From Bacteroidetes bacterium 2013_40CM_41_45 (lineage in GTDB: Bacteria; Bacteroidota; Bacteroidia; AKYH767-A; 2013-40CM-41-45): a DNA stretch of 64,000 bases. Where the stretch lies: contig NGFH01000004.1 of assembly GCA_002215675.1 (NCBI GenBank), forward strand, positions 310,001 to 374,000. Reading direction: 5' to 3'. The notes under the pieces were generated by a model. The model was not told where the DNA came from. It worked only from the letters and a program-made list of their open reading frames with translations, and made no database searches. The translations under genes were made by a program, and so were the position numbers. Within the stretch, counting starts at the first letter, position 1. Each line of letters begins with the position of its first letter. Positions 1-8,383 of the stretch are shown here, in pieces.

Positions 1-546
1 ATAACAGCCGCACAGGCAGAAATAATTTTTTGGAAATAATGAATAAAAAATTTTTTGTCTTTTTTATTTTTCTGAATCATGCGTGCATGTTTTTAACTTT
101 GAAAAAAGAGGAGACTATCAAAGTTGAGTGCTAAAAGTACAATATTTATAGTTACAAAAAATAATTTTTTGGCAAACATATTTTTTTTGTTACGCAGACA
201 AAACTATCCGCTACGCCAGATTAAAAATATTCATAGAGATTAATTTATCAACATAATTTTTTGAAAAAACGCAATTTCTTTTCTTCATGATTCCGCAATG
301 TAATTTTCTGTTTTTCAAATGATAAAATGTACCGGCATTCGTATTATTACTCTGAAATCAGAGGCTAATGTTTAAAATTTCTCTCTTAAAGTTAGACATT
401 CATTTAGGGAATTACGCTGCTTCGTTCAGCGATATTAAAGATACGTAGCCGGAATGGTGGATATTTTTTTTGATAAACGAATAAACCATTATGTTCATTA
501 AATTATTATTGCGTACTATTTAAAACAGTCTTAACATAAAATTATA
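1..546. other. A+T-rich region without a recognisable gene
   Basis: No open frame of useful length lies here on either strand. The stretch is rich in runs of A and T. I found no tRNA, no array of repeats and no clear TAnnTTTG promoter box. It probably contains the upstream region of the SPOR-domain gene that starts at 547. Confidence 0.5.
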
Positions 547-1587
547 ATGAGAAAAAAATTGAAAAGCATTTTGTGGGTGTTTTTATTTTTTGCTTATCCG
601 TATTTCTTTATGCAGCCGGTTTCAGGCCAACGGTACGGCCCGGAGCAGAAAATTAAGGTGGTGCAGAATTTTCCAGCTGCGGTGCGTCCGGGAAGCGACT
701 TTATGATAGAAATCAAAATCGAAAAAGGAAATATTGGCGGGCTTGCAAAGTTTCAGCAGTATATCGCGGCAGGAATGACAGCATCTGCTGTGGAAAATGC
801 CGGTGCCGATTTTTCTTTCGAGTCGCAGAACGTAAAATTCATCTGGACATCGGTTCCTCAGAATGCTGAAATAACACTTCGCTATAAAATTACGGTTGCA
901 TCAACGCTAAGCGGAAAAAAATATTTATCCGGAACATTCTCCTACGTGGAAAACGACCGCACAAAAAAAATATCGCTGGTGCCGAAAGAAATAGAAGTAA
1001 CTCCCACGGCACCCGCCATTGAACTTACAGCAGCAGAATCCAAGCCTGTGCAGAATGAAGTGCAGCCGGAAAAAAAGGAAACTTCTGCTGCAACTCTGCA
1101 TGACGAACCCGAGCCGGAAGAAAAAGAGGAATCTCCGGCAAATAAAGATAAAGCTGTGTCTTCTGAAACCACTCCGGCAATAACTGAAACAAAAAAGCAG
1201 GCAGAGGAAAAGGCCCTGGTTGAAACCACAGAGCCGGCGAAAGCTATTCCCGATACGAAGAAAGAGCAACCCGCTGCATCAATTGATAATGTAACTGCAC
1301 CTGCAAGTTCAGGAATCACTTTTAAAGTTCAGATTGCTGCCATGAATGAAAAACATTTCCGCAAGAAAAATTATTTCCAGGAAAAATTCGGGCTGCAAAT
1401 GGAAGTAACTGCCGAAGACCACGAGGGATTAAAAAAATATACGGTCGGCAATTTTGCATCGTATGCACAGGCGCATAAGCTCCGCGATGACATACTTTCC
1501 AGCGTAAGCGGTTCTTTTGTTGTCGCGTACAAAGACGGAGTAAGAATTCCGGTGCCCGAAGCCATTGAAATGCTGAAGAAGAAGTAG
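547..1587 (+). CDS. SPOR-domain envelope protein
   Basis: 346 aa. A signal peptide covers about residues 1-27 (a basic start, a long hydrophobic stretch, cleavage near SGQ). Residues about 30-150 are a beta-rich domain I do not recognise. Residues about 160-250 are a Pro/Glu/Lys-rich linker, typical of an extended periplasmic spacer. The last 91 residues begin with the pattern FKVQIAA and contain YTVGNFASYAQA, which fits a SPOR domain. SPOR domains bind denuded glycan strands of peptidoglycan, so a periplasmic or outer-membrane-associated cell-wall role is likely. The start is a clean ATG. A degenerate repeat hairpin follows the stop. The exact function is unknown. Confidence 0.8.
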   Translation: MRKKLKSILWVFLFFAYPYFFMQPVSGQRYGPEQKIKVVQNFPAAVRPGSDFMIEIKIEKGNIGGLAKFQQYIAAGMTASAVENAGADFSFESQNVKFIWTSVPQNAEITLRYKITVASTLSGKKYLSGTFSYVENDRTKKISLVPKEIEVTPTAPAIELTAAESKPVQNEVQPEKKETSAATLHDEPEPEEKEESPANKDKAVSSETTPAITETKKQAEEKALVETTEPAKAIPDTKKEQPAASIDNVTAPASSGITFKVQIAAMNEKHFRKKNYFQEKFGLQMEVTAEDHEGLKKYTVGNFASYAQAHKLRDDILSSVSGSFVVAYKDGVRIPVPEAIEMLKKK

Positions 1588-1602
1588 GTAGCAGTAATGG
1601 AG

Positions 1603-1657
1603 TATTGGAATTTAGCGCCATTCATTATTCCATTATTTCGTCATTCCTATTCCAATA
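1603..1657. repeat. Degenerate repeat hairpin between genes
   Basis: TATTGGAAT at 1603-1611 is repeated in inverted orientation as ATTCCAATA at 1649-1657. The region between contains ATTC-type units at roughly 6-8 bp spacing. It looks like a decayed member of the 7-bp-unit hairpins seen elsewhere in this window. It may also act as a transcription end for the SPOR gene. Confidence 0.45.
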
Positions 1658-1774
1658 TTGAGGAGCACGCTTTTCACCCTGATTTTAGCCTTTTATGTAA
1701 GATAATCGGGTAAATTGTTTGTTAACATTTTAGGGCAGCAAACGTATAGAAGTAGCTTAATAATTGAATTCCCC

Positions 1775-3148
1775 ATGAAGGCTGCCCCGATATTCTGTTT
1801 GCTGTTTTGTGCATCATTTTTTGTTTCTGCACAGACGGATAATGATAATAAAAATAAGCCCAAAGAAAGCATGCTACCCACAGTGGGAGCCGGCTACGGC
1901 GTGATGATTTTTTCGGGCGATGTGGGAAAACTTTCCGTTGCCGAACCGATGTATCCACGGAATGGATTATACCTGGAGCTTCAGAAAAAATCAAAATCAA
2001 GAACAGATATTTCTCTTTTCTTCCTTTCAGGAAAATTGTACGGAAATGTTTCAAATGAGGACAGGAACCTTAATTTTCTTTCTTCGGTTACTACCGAAGG
2101 ACTCAACATCCGTTATCACCTATGCAGCAACAAGGAAAAAACTCTTATCCCGTATCTTAGTGTGGGCATTGAAGTTCTTTCATTCGCCACCAAATCAGAT
2201 TTGTATGATGCCAACGGCAATAAATATTATTTCTGGAAAGACGGAACCATACGCAGCCTTGATGAATCGGACCCGCTTGCATCCGGTGCTGTTCTTCTGA
2301 AAAGAGATTACGTTTATGAAACAGATTTAAAATCGGCCAACCTCGATAACCGAAGCAGCTATCCTACTAATTCTATCGCATTTCCGGTAGGAGCGGGATT
2401 AAAATTCCGGTTGTCAGATAAATTTCACATCCGCACTTCCTGCATCTATCATCTCACCAATACAAATCTTATTGACGGCATTGATGAAACCGGTAAAGGA
2501 GAAAGAGCAGGCAGCAGCAAAAAAGATAAGTTTATCTATATCTCCGCATCACTGCATTTCGATTTGTCGGGCAAGGAATTCAAGAAGCCCAATCCTAAAA
2601 TTCCTATAGGCGATGTTTCAAATGTTGACTATGCTGCGCTGGAAAATTCTGATTCCGATAAGGACGGAGTGAATGACATAAACGATGAATGCCCCGGAAC
2701 ACCTGCTGGAATAAAAGTGAACGCGAAAGGATGCCCCATGGATTCTGACAATGATGGTATTCCCGATTACAGGGATAAAGAGCCCAACTCACCTGCCGGC
2801 GCATTGGTTAATGAAGACGGAATTACAATGACCGAAGAATTCATCCGTCAGAAGCTGGAGCGCGATTCGCTCAACGAAGTGCTTTCACACCAAATAGAAA
2901 TGCTGAGAGCTAAAGATGCTGCGGGTGGAAAGAAGGCAGTCTACACTCCTGATTCTACTGCAGTATATAACGGGGAATTTGATAACAGCGGGCACTTGCC
3001 GGAAGATTTCAGGTTCGCAGACAAAAACAGGGACGGATATATTTCGCCCGCAGAAATGAGTGCAGCCATTGATGATTATCTCACAGATAAATCTCCGCTC
3101 GATAAAAGACGCATGCACATGCTGGTTGATTTCTTCTTCGACCAATAG
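1775..3148 (+). CDS. Outer-membrane protein with thrombospondin type 3 repeats and EF-hand
   Basis: 457 aa from the ATG at 1775. That start gives a normal signal peptide (residues 1-19, ending SAQ), whereas an upstream in-frame start at 1715 would put 20 odd residues in front of it. Residues about 25-285 resemble an outer-membrane beta-barrel region. Acidic calcium-binding repeats follow near residues 291 (DSDKDGVND) and 321 (DSDNDGIPD). An EF-hand-like loop lies near 414 (DKNRDGYIS). The C-terminal OmpA peptidoglycan-binding domain that often follows such repeats is absent. It is probably a surface or outer-membrane structural protein. It precedes the phosphorelay genes by 35 bp and may be co-transcribed with them. 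Confidence 0.75.
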   Translation: MKAAPIFCLLFCASFFVSAQTDNDNKNKPKESMLPTVGAGYGVMIFSGDVGKLSVAEPMYPRNGLYLELQKKSKSRTDISLFFLSGKLYGNVSNEDRNLNFLSSVTTEGLNIRYHLCSNKEKTLIPYLSVGIEVLSFATKSDLYDANGNKYYFWKDGTIRSLDESDPLASGAVLLKRDYVYETDLKSANLDNRSSYPTNSIAFPVGAGLKFRLSDKFHIRTSCIYHLTNTNLIDGIDETGKGERAGSSKKDKFIYISASLHFDLSGKEFKKPNPKIPIGDVSNVDYAALENSDSDKDGVNDINDECPGTPAGIKVNAKGCPMDSDNDGIPDYRDKEPNSPAGALVNEDGITMTEEFIRQKLERDSLNEVLSHQIEMLRAKDAAGGKKAVYTPDSTAVYNGEFDNSGHLPEDFRFADKNRDGYISPAEMSAAIDDYLTDKSPLDKRRMHMLVDFFFDQ

Positions 3149-3183
3149 CCATAACAAATTATAAAAGAGTAATCAGAGAAACA

Positions 3184-5535
3184 GTGAAAAACAAGTTACA
3201 TATACTTGTTATTGAAGACGATGAGCTTGACCGCATGATTATTAAGCGTGCGCTCGAGGGTGCCGATATGAATATTGAAGTGGTGTTTGCAGAAAGCATG
3301 GAAAGCGGTAAGCAAGCAGTTGCCAAAAAAAATTACGATTGCATATTTATTGATTACAACCTGCCGGGCGGTAATGGACTTGAGATGATGAAATATACTC
3401 GTGAGGCAGGAAATAACTCTCCTTTAATTGTAGTTACATCACAAGGTGATGAACGGATTGCCGTGGAAATCATGAAAAACGGTGCATCTGACTACATCAC
3501 CAAGAACATGCTTACCGCCGAGAGCTTAAAGCAAATTCTTCGGCATATTTTCCGCCTGAGAGAATCTGAGGGAGAGAAGACAAGGTTTGCTAAAGCGCTG
3601 CAAAATACACAGAAGACCTTGCAGGCTGTAGTGGCCAATGCACCTGTGATTTTATTTTCTACTGATACCAACGGAATTTTAACCATGCTTGAGGGAAAAG
3701 GAATTTCAGAGTTTGACCTTGACCGTAAATCATACCTGATTCCTGAAGGGAACAATTCAGATCGCACGTTGCCTATTTCGCCATCCGCGCTCAAAGAATC
3801 ATTGTCAGGAAAAGACGTGAAGGATATCATTAAAAGAAACGGAAAGTTTTACGAGGTGATGTACTCTCCTATGCACAATCATAATGATGAAATAATTGGC
3901 GTGATGGGCGTTGCAACAGACGTTACCCTGCATAAACTGGCCGAGGAACAACTGCTCACTGAAAAAAGCATAGCTGAGGAAACAGCGCGCATCAAGCAAC
4001 AGTTTCTTGCCAACATGAGTCATGAAATCCGCACGCCTATGAACGGAATCATCGGGCTTGCCGACATCATGCTTCGTACCGAACTGGATGAGGAGCAGAA
4101 AAAATATATGCAGTCTATTATGAGCTGCTCCGATAATCTTTTAGTTATCATCAACGATATTCTTGACCTTTCGAAAATTGAAGCCGGCAGGATGACCATT
4201 GAAAGAACGCCTTTCTGCCTTAGTGATATTATAGAAAATTCTCTTTCTATGTTTTCGCGGAGCGCTTTGAAGAAAAATATCAAACTAACCGCTTCCTGCG
4301 CTGAAAATGTTCCGGTGTTTTTGGTGGGTGACTCAGTTCGCCTTAGCCAGGTGCTGAATAATTTAATAGACAACGCCATTAAATTCACTCCTTCGGGAGA
4401 AGTTGCGGTAAGCATAAGCTGCGCAAGAGAAACAGCAGATAATGCCTCTCTCATTTTCAGTGTAAAGGATTCCGGTATCGGCATACCCAAAGAAAACCGG
4501 CAGGCTATCTTCGATAGTTTTACCCAGGCGCGCAGCGATACCGCCCGTAAGTTTGGCGGAACAGGGCTGGGGCTTACGATTGTTAAAAAACTTTTAGAGA
4601 TGCAGGGCGGTTCAATATCTGTAGAAAGCATTGAAGGAACCGGTACAGTATTTACATTTAATATCAGCTATCCCAAAGCAACCGTAAAGGAAATAGAAGA
4701 CCATCACAGAACATCAGCTGTACTTGCAGTTCCTGATTTTAGCAACCTGAATATTCTTATTGCCGAAGACAATGAAATGAACCGTTTAATCATGCAGAAA
4801 CATTTCAGCGACTGGAAGATTAAATATAAAGTGGCTGCAAACGGAAAAGAAGTGGTAGAGCTTGCAAAACAAAATACTTTCGATTTAATACTGATGGATA
4901 TACAGATGCCTTTGATGGACGGATATGATGCTACAAAAATTATCCGCAGCACTTTGCCCGCAGAGAAAGCGCGGGTTCCCATTATTGCGGTTACTGCCCA
5001 CGCAAGTGACACAGAAAGAATAAAATGCCTGGATGCGGGAATGAACGATTACCTGAGCAAACCGTTCAGGTCAGAAGATTTGCTTAAAAAAATCTGTGGT
5101 TTCTTTGACGGGCCGATGCCTTCGTTAGGAAGCAGGAAAGAAACCCTCTCTGCCGCTAAGGAAAAAGATACATCTTCTCATAACCAGTTTCGCGTTGTAG
5201 ACCTTGATTATCTTAGGCGTGTTGCAGTAGATGAGCCGCAATTTATTCAGGAAATGATTTCCATTTTCCTGCAGCGCACTCCCGAAGCACTGCGTACTAT
5301 TCGTGACAGCATCAATGCAAAGGATATGAAAACGGTTTGGCAAACTGCACACCGGATGAAACCCACTTTCTCTTATATGGGAATGAAAAACACTTCGATT
5401 CTTGCAGCAGACCTTGAAAAATTATGCAAGAATGCCCCCGATGAAGCTAAAGCAGAATTCCTGCTCGGTAACATCGAATACGATTTTAACATTGCTCAAT
5501 CACTTATTGAAAAAGAATTTCTCGTAACCAGATAA
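3184..5535 (+). CDS. Hybrid sensor histidine kinase (REC-PAS-HisKA-HATPase-REC-Hpt)
   Basis: 783 aa from a GTG start. Domains in order: receiver 1 with phosphoacceptor D57 (about 5-122); PAS-like region (about 145-250); HisKA with H280 in MSHEIRTPMNG; HATPase with NNLIDNAIKF, DSGIGIP (429-435) and GGTGLGL (458-464); receiver 2 with D572 (about 522-640); and a C-terminal Hpt domain with H723 in AHRMKP. There is no transmembrane segment, so this is a cytoplasmic multi-step phosphorelay kinase whose input is probably receiver 1 and/or the PAS domain. The sigma-54 activator begins 3 bp after its stop, so the two are surely co-transcribed. The Hpt domain is the likely phosphodonor to that regulator. 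Confidence 0.93.
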   Translation: MKNKLHILVIEDDELDRMIIKRALEGADMNIEVVFAESMESGKQAVAKKNYDCIFIDYNLPGGNGLEMMKYTREAGNNSPLIVVTSQGDERIAVEIMKNGASDYITKNMLTAESLKQILRHIFRLRESEGEKTRFAKALQNTQKTLQAVVANAPVILFSTDTNGILTMLEGKGISEFDLDRKSYLIPEGNNSDRTLPISPSALKESLSGKDVKDIIKRNGKFYEVMYSPMHNHNDEIIGVMGVATDVTLHKLAEEQLLTEKSIAEETARIKQQFLANMSHEIRTPMNGIIGLADIMLRTELDEEQKKYMQSIMSCSDNLLVIINDILDLSKIEAGRMTIERTPFCLSDIIENSLSMFSRSALKKNIKLTASCAENVPVFLVGDSVRLSQVLNNLIDNAIKFTPSGEVAVSISCARETADNASLIFSVKDSGIGIPKENRQAIFDSFTQARSDTARKFGGTGLGLTIVKKLLEMQGGSISVESIEGTGTVFTFNISYPKATVKEIEDHHRTSAVLAVPDFSNLNILIAEDNEMNRLIMQKHFSDWKIKYKVAANGKEVVELAKQNTFDLILMDIQMPLMDGYDATKIIRSTLPAEKARVPIIAVTAHASDTERIKCLDAGMNDYLSKPFRSEDLLKKICGFFDGPMPSLGSRKETLSAAKEKDTSSHNQFRVVDLDYLRRVAVDEPQFIQEMISIFLQRTPEALRTIRDSINAKDMKTVWQTAHRMKPTFSYMGMKNTSILAADLEKLCKNAPDEAKAEFLLGNIEYDFNIAQSLIEKEFLVTR

Positions 5536-5538
5536 AAT

Positions 5539-6801
5539 ATGTTTAAACAAACCATAGCAGCATTACTCGAATCGCGCAGCAACGGTGGCAACGGACATGC
5601 CTCTGAAAAGAAGCAAACTCCGGCTTCCACAATTTATAAAGTATTCATTGTGGAAGACGATGAGTTTCTCGGCAGCGTCCTGAAGCGCACGCTGGAAAAA
5701 ATAAGCGATGCCCAAGTGCATTTATTCAAAACGCCTGAAGAATGTCTCAATAATCTTCACCTGAACCCTGATGTGGTTTCTATTGATTATTACCTGCCGG
5801 GAATGAACGGCCTGGAGATGATGGAGAAAATACGCAACTACAATAATTCCATTAATTGCATTATTGTTTCGGGACAGGAAAAAGTGGACATCGTGCTGGA
5901 ACTTTACAAGAAGGGAGCTGTTGATTACATTATGAAAGATGACAGCGCTGTGGCCAACCTCGAAAATTCTGTAAGGAAAATTTTTGACAACCTGCGCCTT
6001 AGAAAGCAGGTGGAAATATTGCAGGAGCAGATTATAGACCGTAACAAATATTCAAAGATTGTTGGCAATAGCCCTTCCATTTTAAAAGTGCTTAAGATGA
6101 TACAGAAGGTGGAGAACAATAGTATTATGGTGCTCATTAGCGGAGAGAGCGGAACGGGCAAGGAACTTGTTGCGCGGGCTATTCACTACGGCTCACCGCG
6201 CAACCGCAAGCCATTTGTAACGGTGAATATGGGTGCTATTCCTGCTGACTTGATTGAGAGTGAATTATTCGGGCATGAGAAAGGTGCGTTCACCGATGCA
6301 CGCGAGCGCAGAATCGGCAAATTTGAAGAAGCCAGTGAAGGAACTATTTTCCTTGATGAGATAGGGGAGATGGACTTATTTCTCCAGACCAAAATACTGC
6401 GTGTGTTGCAGGAAAAAGAAGTAACACGAATCGGCAGCAACAAAGCTATTAAGCTTGATGTACGCGTAATTGCCGCCACCAATAAAAACCTTTCCCAGGA
6501 AGTTAAGGAAGGGCGTTTCCGCGAAGACCTATTCTACCGCCTGCAAGGGTTCCTGATTCATCTTCCTCCGCTGCGCGAGCGCGGCGAAGACATCATTATC
6601 CTTTCGAAAAGCTTCCTGAATACTTTTTGCAAAGAAAATAATATGCAGGCGGCTTCCATTTCAAAAGAAGCCATCAAAATGCTGCTGGAATATCCCTGGC
6701 CCGGAAACGTGCGCGAAATAAAAGCGGTGATTGAACGTGCCGCCTTGCTTTGCGAGAACGGAACAATTACCACCGAGGATATTGTGTTCGCGAATTCTTA
6801 A
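5539..6801 (+). CDS. Sigma-54-dependent response regulator lacking a DNA-binding domain
   Basis: 420 aa. A receiver domain (about 33-150) has E39/D40/D41 and phosphoacceptor D83. A short coiled linker leads to an AAA+ sigma-54 activation domain (about 172-412) with Walker A GESGTGKE (202-209), a GAFTDA version of the GAFTGA loop (249-254), Walker B FLDEIG (271-276) and arginine-finger region GRFRED. The protein ends just after the AAA+ lid, at the point where NtrC-family members normally carry a Fis-type helix-turn-helix. It should still be able to act on RNA polymerase-sigma-54, but without its own DNA anchor. It is partnered with the hybrid kinase immediately upstream. Residues 1-32 form an unusual polar N-terminal extension. 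Confidence 0.92.
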   Translation: MFKQTIAALLESRSNGGNGHASEKKQTPASTIYKVFIVEDDEFLGSVLKRTLEKISDAQVHLFKTPEECLNNLHLNPDVVSIDYYLPGMNGLEMMEKIRNYNNSINCIIVSGQEKVDIVLELYKKGAVDYIMKDDSAVANLENSVRKIFDNLRLRKQVEILQEQIIDRNKYSKIVGNSPSILKVLKMIQKVENNSIMVLISGESGTGKELVARAIHYGSPRNRKPFVTVNMGAIPADLIESELFGHEKGAFTDARERRIGKFEEASEGTIFLDEIGEMDLFLQTKILRVLQEKEVTRIGSNKAIKLDVRVIAATNKNLSQEVKEGRFREDLFYRLQGFLIHLPPLRERGEDIIILSKSFLNTFCKENNMQAASISKEAIKMLLEYPWPGNVREIKAVIERAALLCENGTITTEDIVFANS

Positions 6802-6814
6802 TGACCAATGACCA
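6801..6814. repeat. Two tandem heptamers (ATGACCA)
   Basis: ATGACCA occurs twice back to back directly at the stop codon of the sigma-54 activator, in the 23-bp gap between two convergent genes. It is the shortest example of the 7-bp units found in other spacers. Confidence 0.35.
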
Positions 6815-6824
6815 CTAGGCAATT

Positions 6825-7433
6825 TTAATTCTTCACAAACACCAGGTTAGCTCTTATAGTTACCTCATCACTTAACATATTGGCAGGGGTCTTTGCTGCA
6901 ATTCCAAAATCGCTGCGCTTAATAACCCCTACCGCTTTCATTCCGGTCAAGGTTTTCTTGCTGTAGTCATCATAACCCATGTTGGCAGTTATCTCGAGGG
7001 TAACAGGTTTTGTTACCCCGTGCAAAGCAAAGTCGCCCGTAACGGTGTACTTTTTATCTCCCGTTTTTTTAAAAGACGTACTGCGGAAAACTGCATCGGG
7101 ATATTGCTTTACATCAAACATATCGGGTCGCTGCAAATGTGCATCACGGTCAGGTACACGGGTGTCAACGGTTGCAACATCAACAACAAGGTATGCCGAT
7201 GCATCGGTAAAATCATCACCCACGGTGTTGAGGGTTGCTTCTTTGATTTGAAAGCTGCCGGTAACATCGCTCACCATAAGGCGCTCTATTGCAAAGTTGA
7301 GATTAGAATGTGCCGCATCAAAAACCCATTTGGGCTGAGCAGATACAGTGACGGCAAAAAAAGAAATTGCTATAGCAGAAAGTATAAGCTTCCAACTTCG
7401 CTGAAGCTTCGATGGATAAATGATTTTTTTCAT
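6825..7433 (-). CDS. YceI family periplasmic protein
   Basis: 202 aa. A signal peptide covers about 1-32 (hydrophobic core, cleavage near VSA). The mature part starts with the YceI pattern WVFDAAHSNLNFAIERL. It continues with regions typical of the family, including DGDLTL-like positions replaced here by ALHGVTKPVTLEI and the ending RSDFGI. YceI proteins are lipocalin-like barrels that bind long isoprenoid or amphiphilic molecules such as polyprenyl chains; the ligand here is unknown. It is a single gene convergent with the sigma-54 activator. Confidence 0.88.
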   Translation of the reverse strand: MKKIIYPSKLQRSWKLILSAIAISFFAVTVSAQPKWVFDAAHSNLNFAIERLMVSDVTGSFQIKEATLNTVGDDFTDASAYLVVDVATVDTRVPDRDAHLQRPDMFDVKQYPDAVFRSTSFKKTGDKKYTVTGDFALHGVTKPVTLEITANMGYDDYSKKTLTGMKAVGVIKRSDFGIAAKTPANMLSDEVTIRANLVFVKN

Positions 7434-7535
7434 AAATTTTTGTTAGTCTATTTTTTTGAATCAGTAAATATAGACAGTGCTGTGGATTTATAGTGAAATT
7501 CTTAAAATCAATACAGTTAATTCACCGTTAAGTAC

Positions 7536-8246
7536 TTAGTATTCCATCGACTCCATACATTTACCATTTTCGTACCGTTCCTGTTTAGATAGTTTGCCGT
7601 CTGCACTGTAATAATTCCACGTTCCGATTTTATTTCCCGGCTGCGCATCATCATAGTATCCCATTATTTTCACGGCTCCGTTTTCGAACCATTCATTATA
7701 TGGTCCTATTTTTAAATGTTGTGTTCCAACCAGCAACAAGGTAAATTCTTCCCTCTTCACGCCACTGCAATAGTATGAAGTGGTCAACTGGGCGCTTCGG
7801 GAATCGGGGTTCAGCGGTGGTGAGTATTTTATCTGTCCGTTATCGCAATAGCTTGCCGAATAAAACAGGTTACGGGGTCCTTTAACAACAAACGCTTCAA
7901 TATCTCTTTTCATCATCACTCCGTTCTGATAATAATAATCGGTAGTGCAGGTATCGTTTTCACATTTCCTTTCCGAAAAAAGTTTGCCGTCCCCATACCA
8001 TTGCGTTTCTCCTCCTACAAGTTTTCCTTTTTTAAAAATTGCTTCCATTGCCTTGTGTTGTTTTTGTTCGTCATAGTACACAATCCAATGCCCATTCAAT
8101 TTTTTCCTGTTCTTAAATGAAAAATGCGTAGCAGAATCTTCAGTCATTTGCGATTCCACATGTGCTGAGTCGGTTACCAGGATTTCATGCACCTGTCCGT
8201 ATGCAGATGAAGCCAGGAATAGCAGCAGATACAATATCCGTTTCAT
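7536..8246 (-). CDS. YwqK/MORN-like repeat protein
   Basis: 236 aa. A signal peptide covers about 1-17. The rest is made of repeated short beta units with Tyr/Trp, Asp-Gly and a following basic residue (for example WYGDGKLFSE, YYQNGVMM, WFENGAVKIMGYY, YYSADGKLSKQ). These are the MORN-variant repeats of the family called YwqK-like antitoxin. With a signal peptide and no toxin partner next to it, a toxin-antitoxin role is doubtful, and a secreted or periplasmic beta-repeat protein is the safer description. A TAGTTTTG -7 box lies just upstream. Confidence 0.75.
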   Translation of the reverse strand: MKRILYLLLFLASSAYGQVHEILVTDSAHVESQMTEDSATHFSFKNRKKLNGHWIVYYDEQKQHKAMEAIFKKGKLVGGETQWYGDGKLFSERKCENDTCTTDYYYQNGVMMKRDIEAFVVKGPRNLFYSASYCDNGQIKYSPPLNPDSRSAQLTTSYYCSGVKREEFTLLLVGTQHLKIGPYNEWFENGAVKIMGYYDDAQPGNKIGTWNYYSADGKLSKQERYENGKCMESMEY

Positions 8247-8256
8247 TTTGTATCCG

Positions 8257-8264
8257 CAAAACTA
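8257..8264 (-). promoter_or_regulatory. -7 promoter box TAGTTTTG
   Basis: Matches the Bacteroidota TAnnTTTG -7 consensus on the minus strand, about 10 bp before the ATG of the YwqK-like gene. No convincing -33 TTTG. Confidence 0.35.
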
Positions 8265-8383
8265 CTCGGAATTTATTTTGACCGCAATTTAAGATTTGAG
8301 TAAGCCGCTCCTAAACGCATCAACTCAGCTTGTTTCGGCTGATTGAAAAAACAAAACATTGCGCCCGTTAAAGGAACCTCTTT

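Noticed and set aside
1-546. Short RNA gene or tRNA in the gene-free start of the window
   Set aside because: I could not find a cloverleaf, a paired terminator with T-run, or a promoter box in this stretch.
4020-4631. Open frame of 203 codons on the minus strand
   Set aside because: It lies opposite the HisKA/HATPase part of the hybrid kinase, whose plus-strand frame has all family motifs. The minus frame has no recognisable domain.
7536-8246. Toxin-antitoxin module
   Set aside because: The YwqK-like name suggests an antitoxin, but the protein has a signal peptide and no toxin gene adjoins it.
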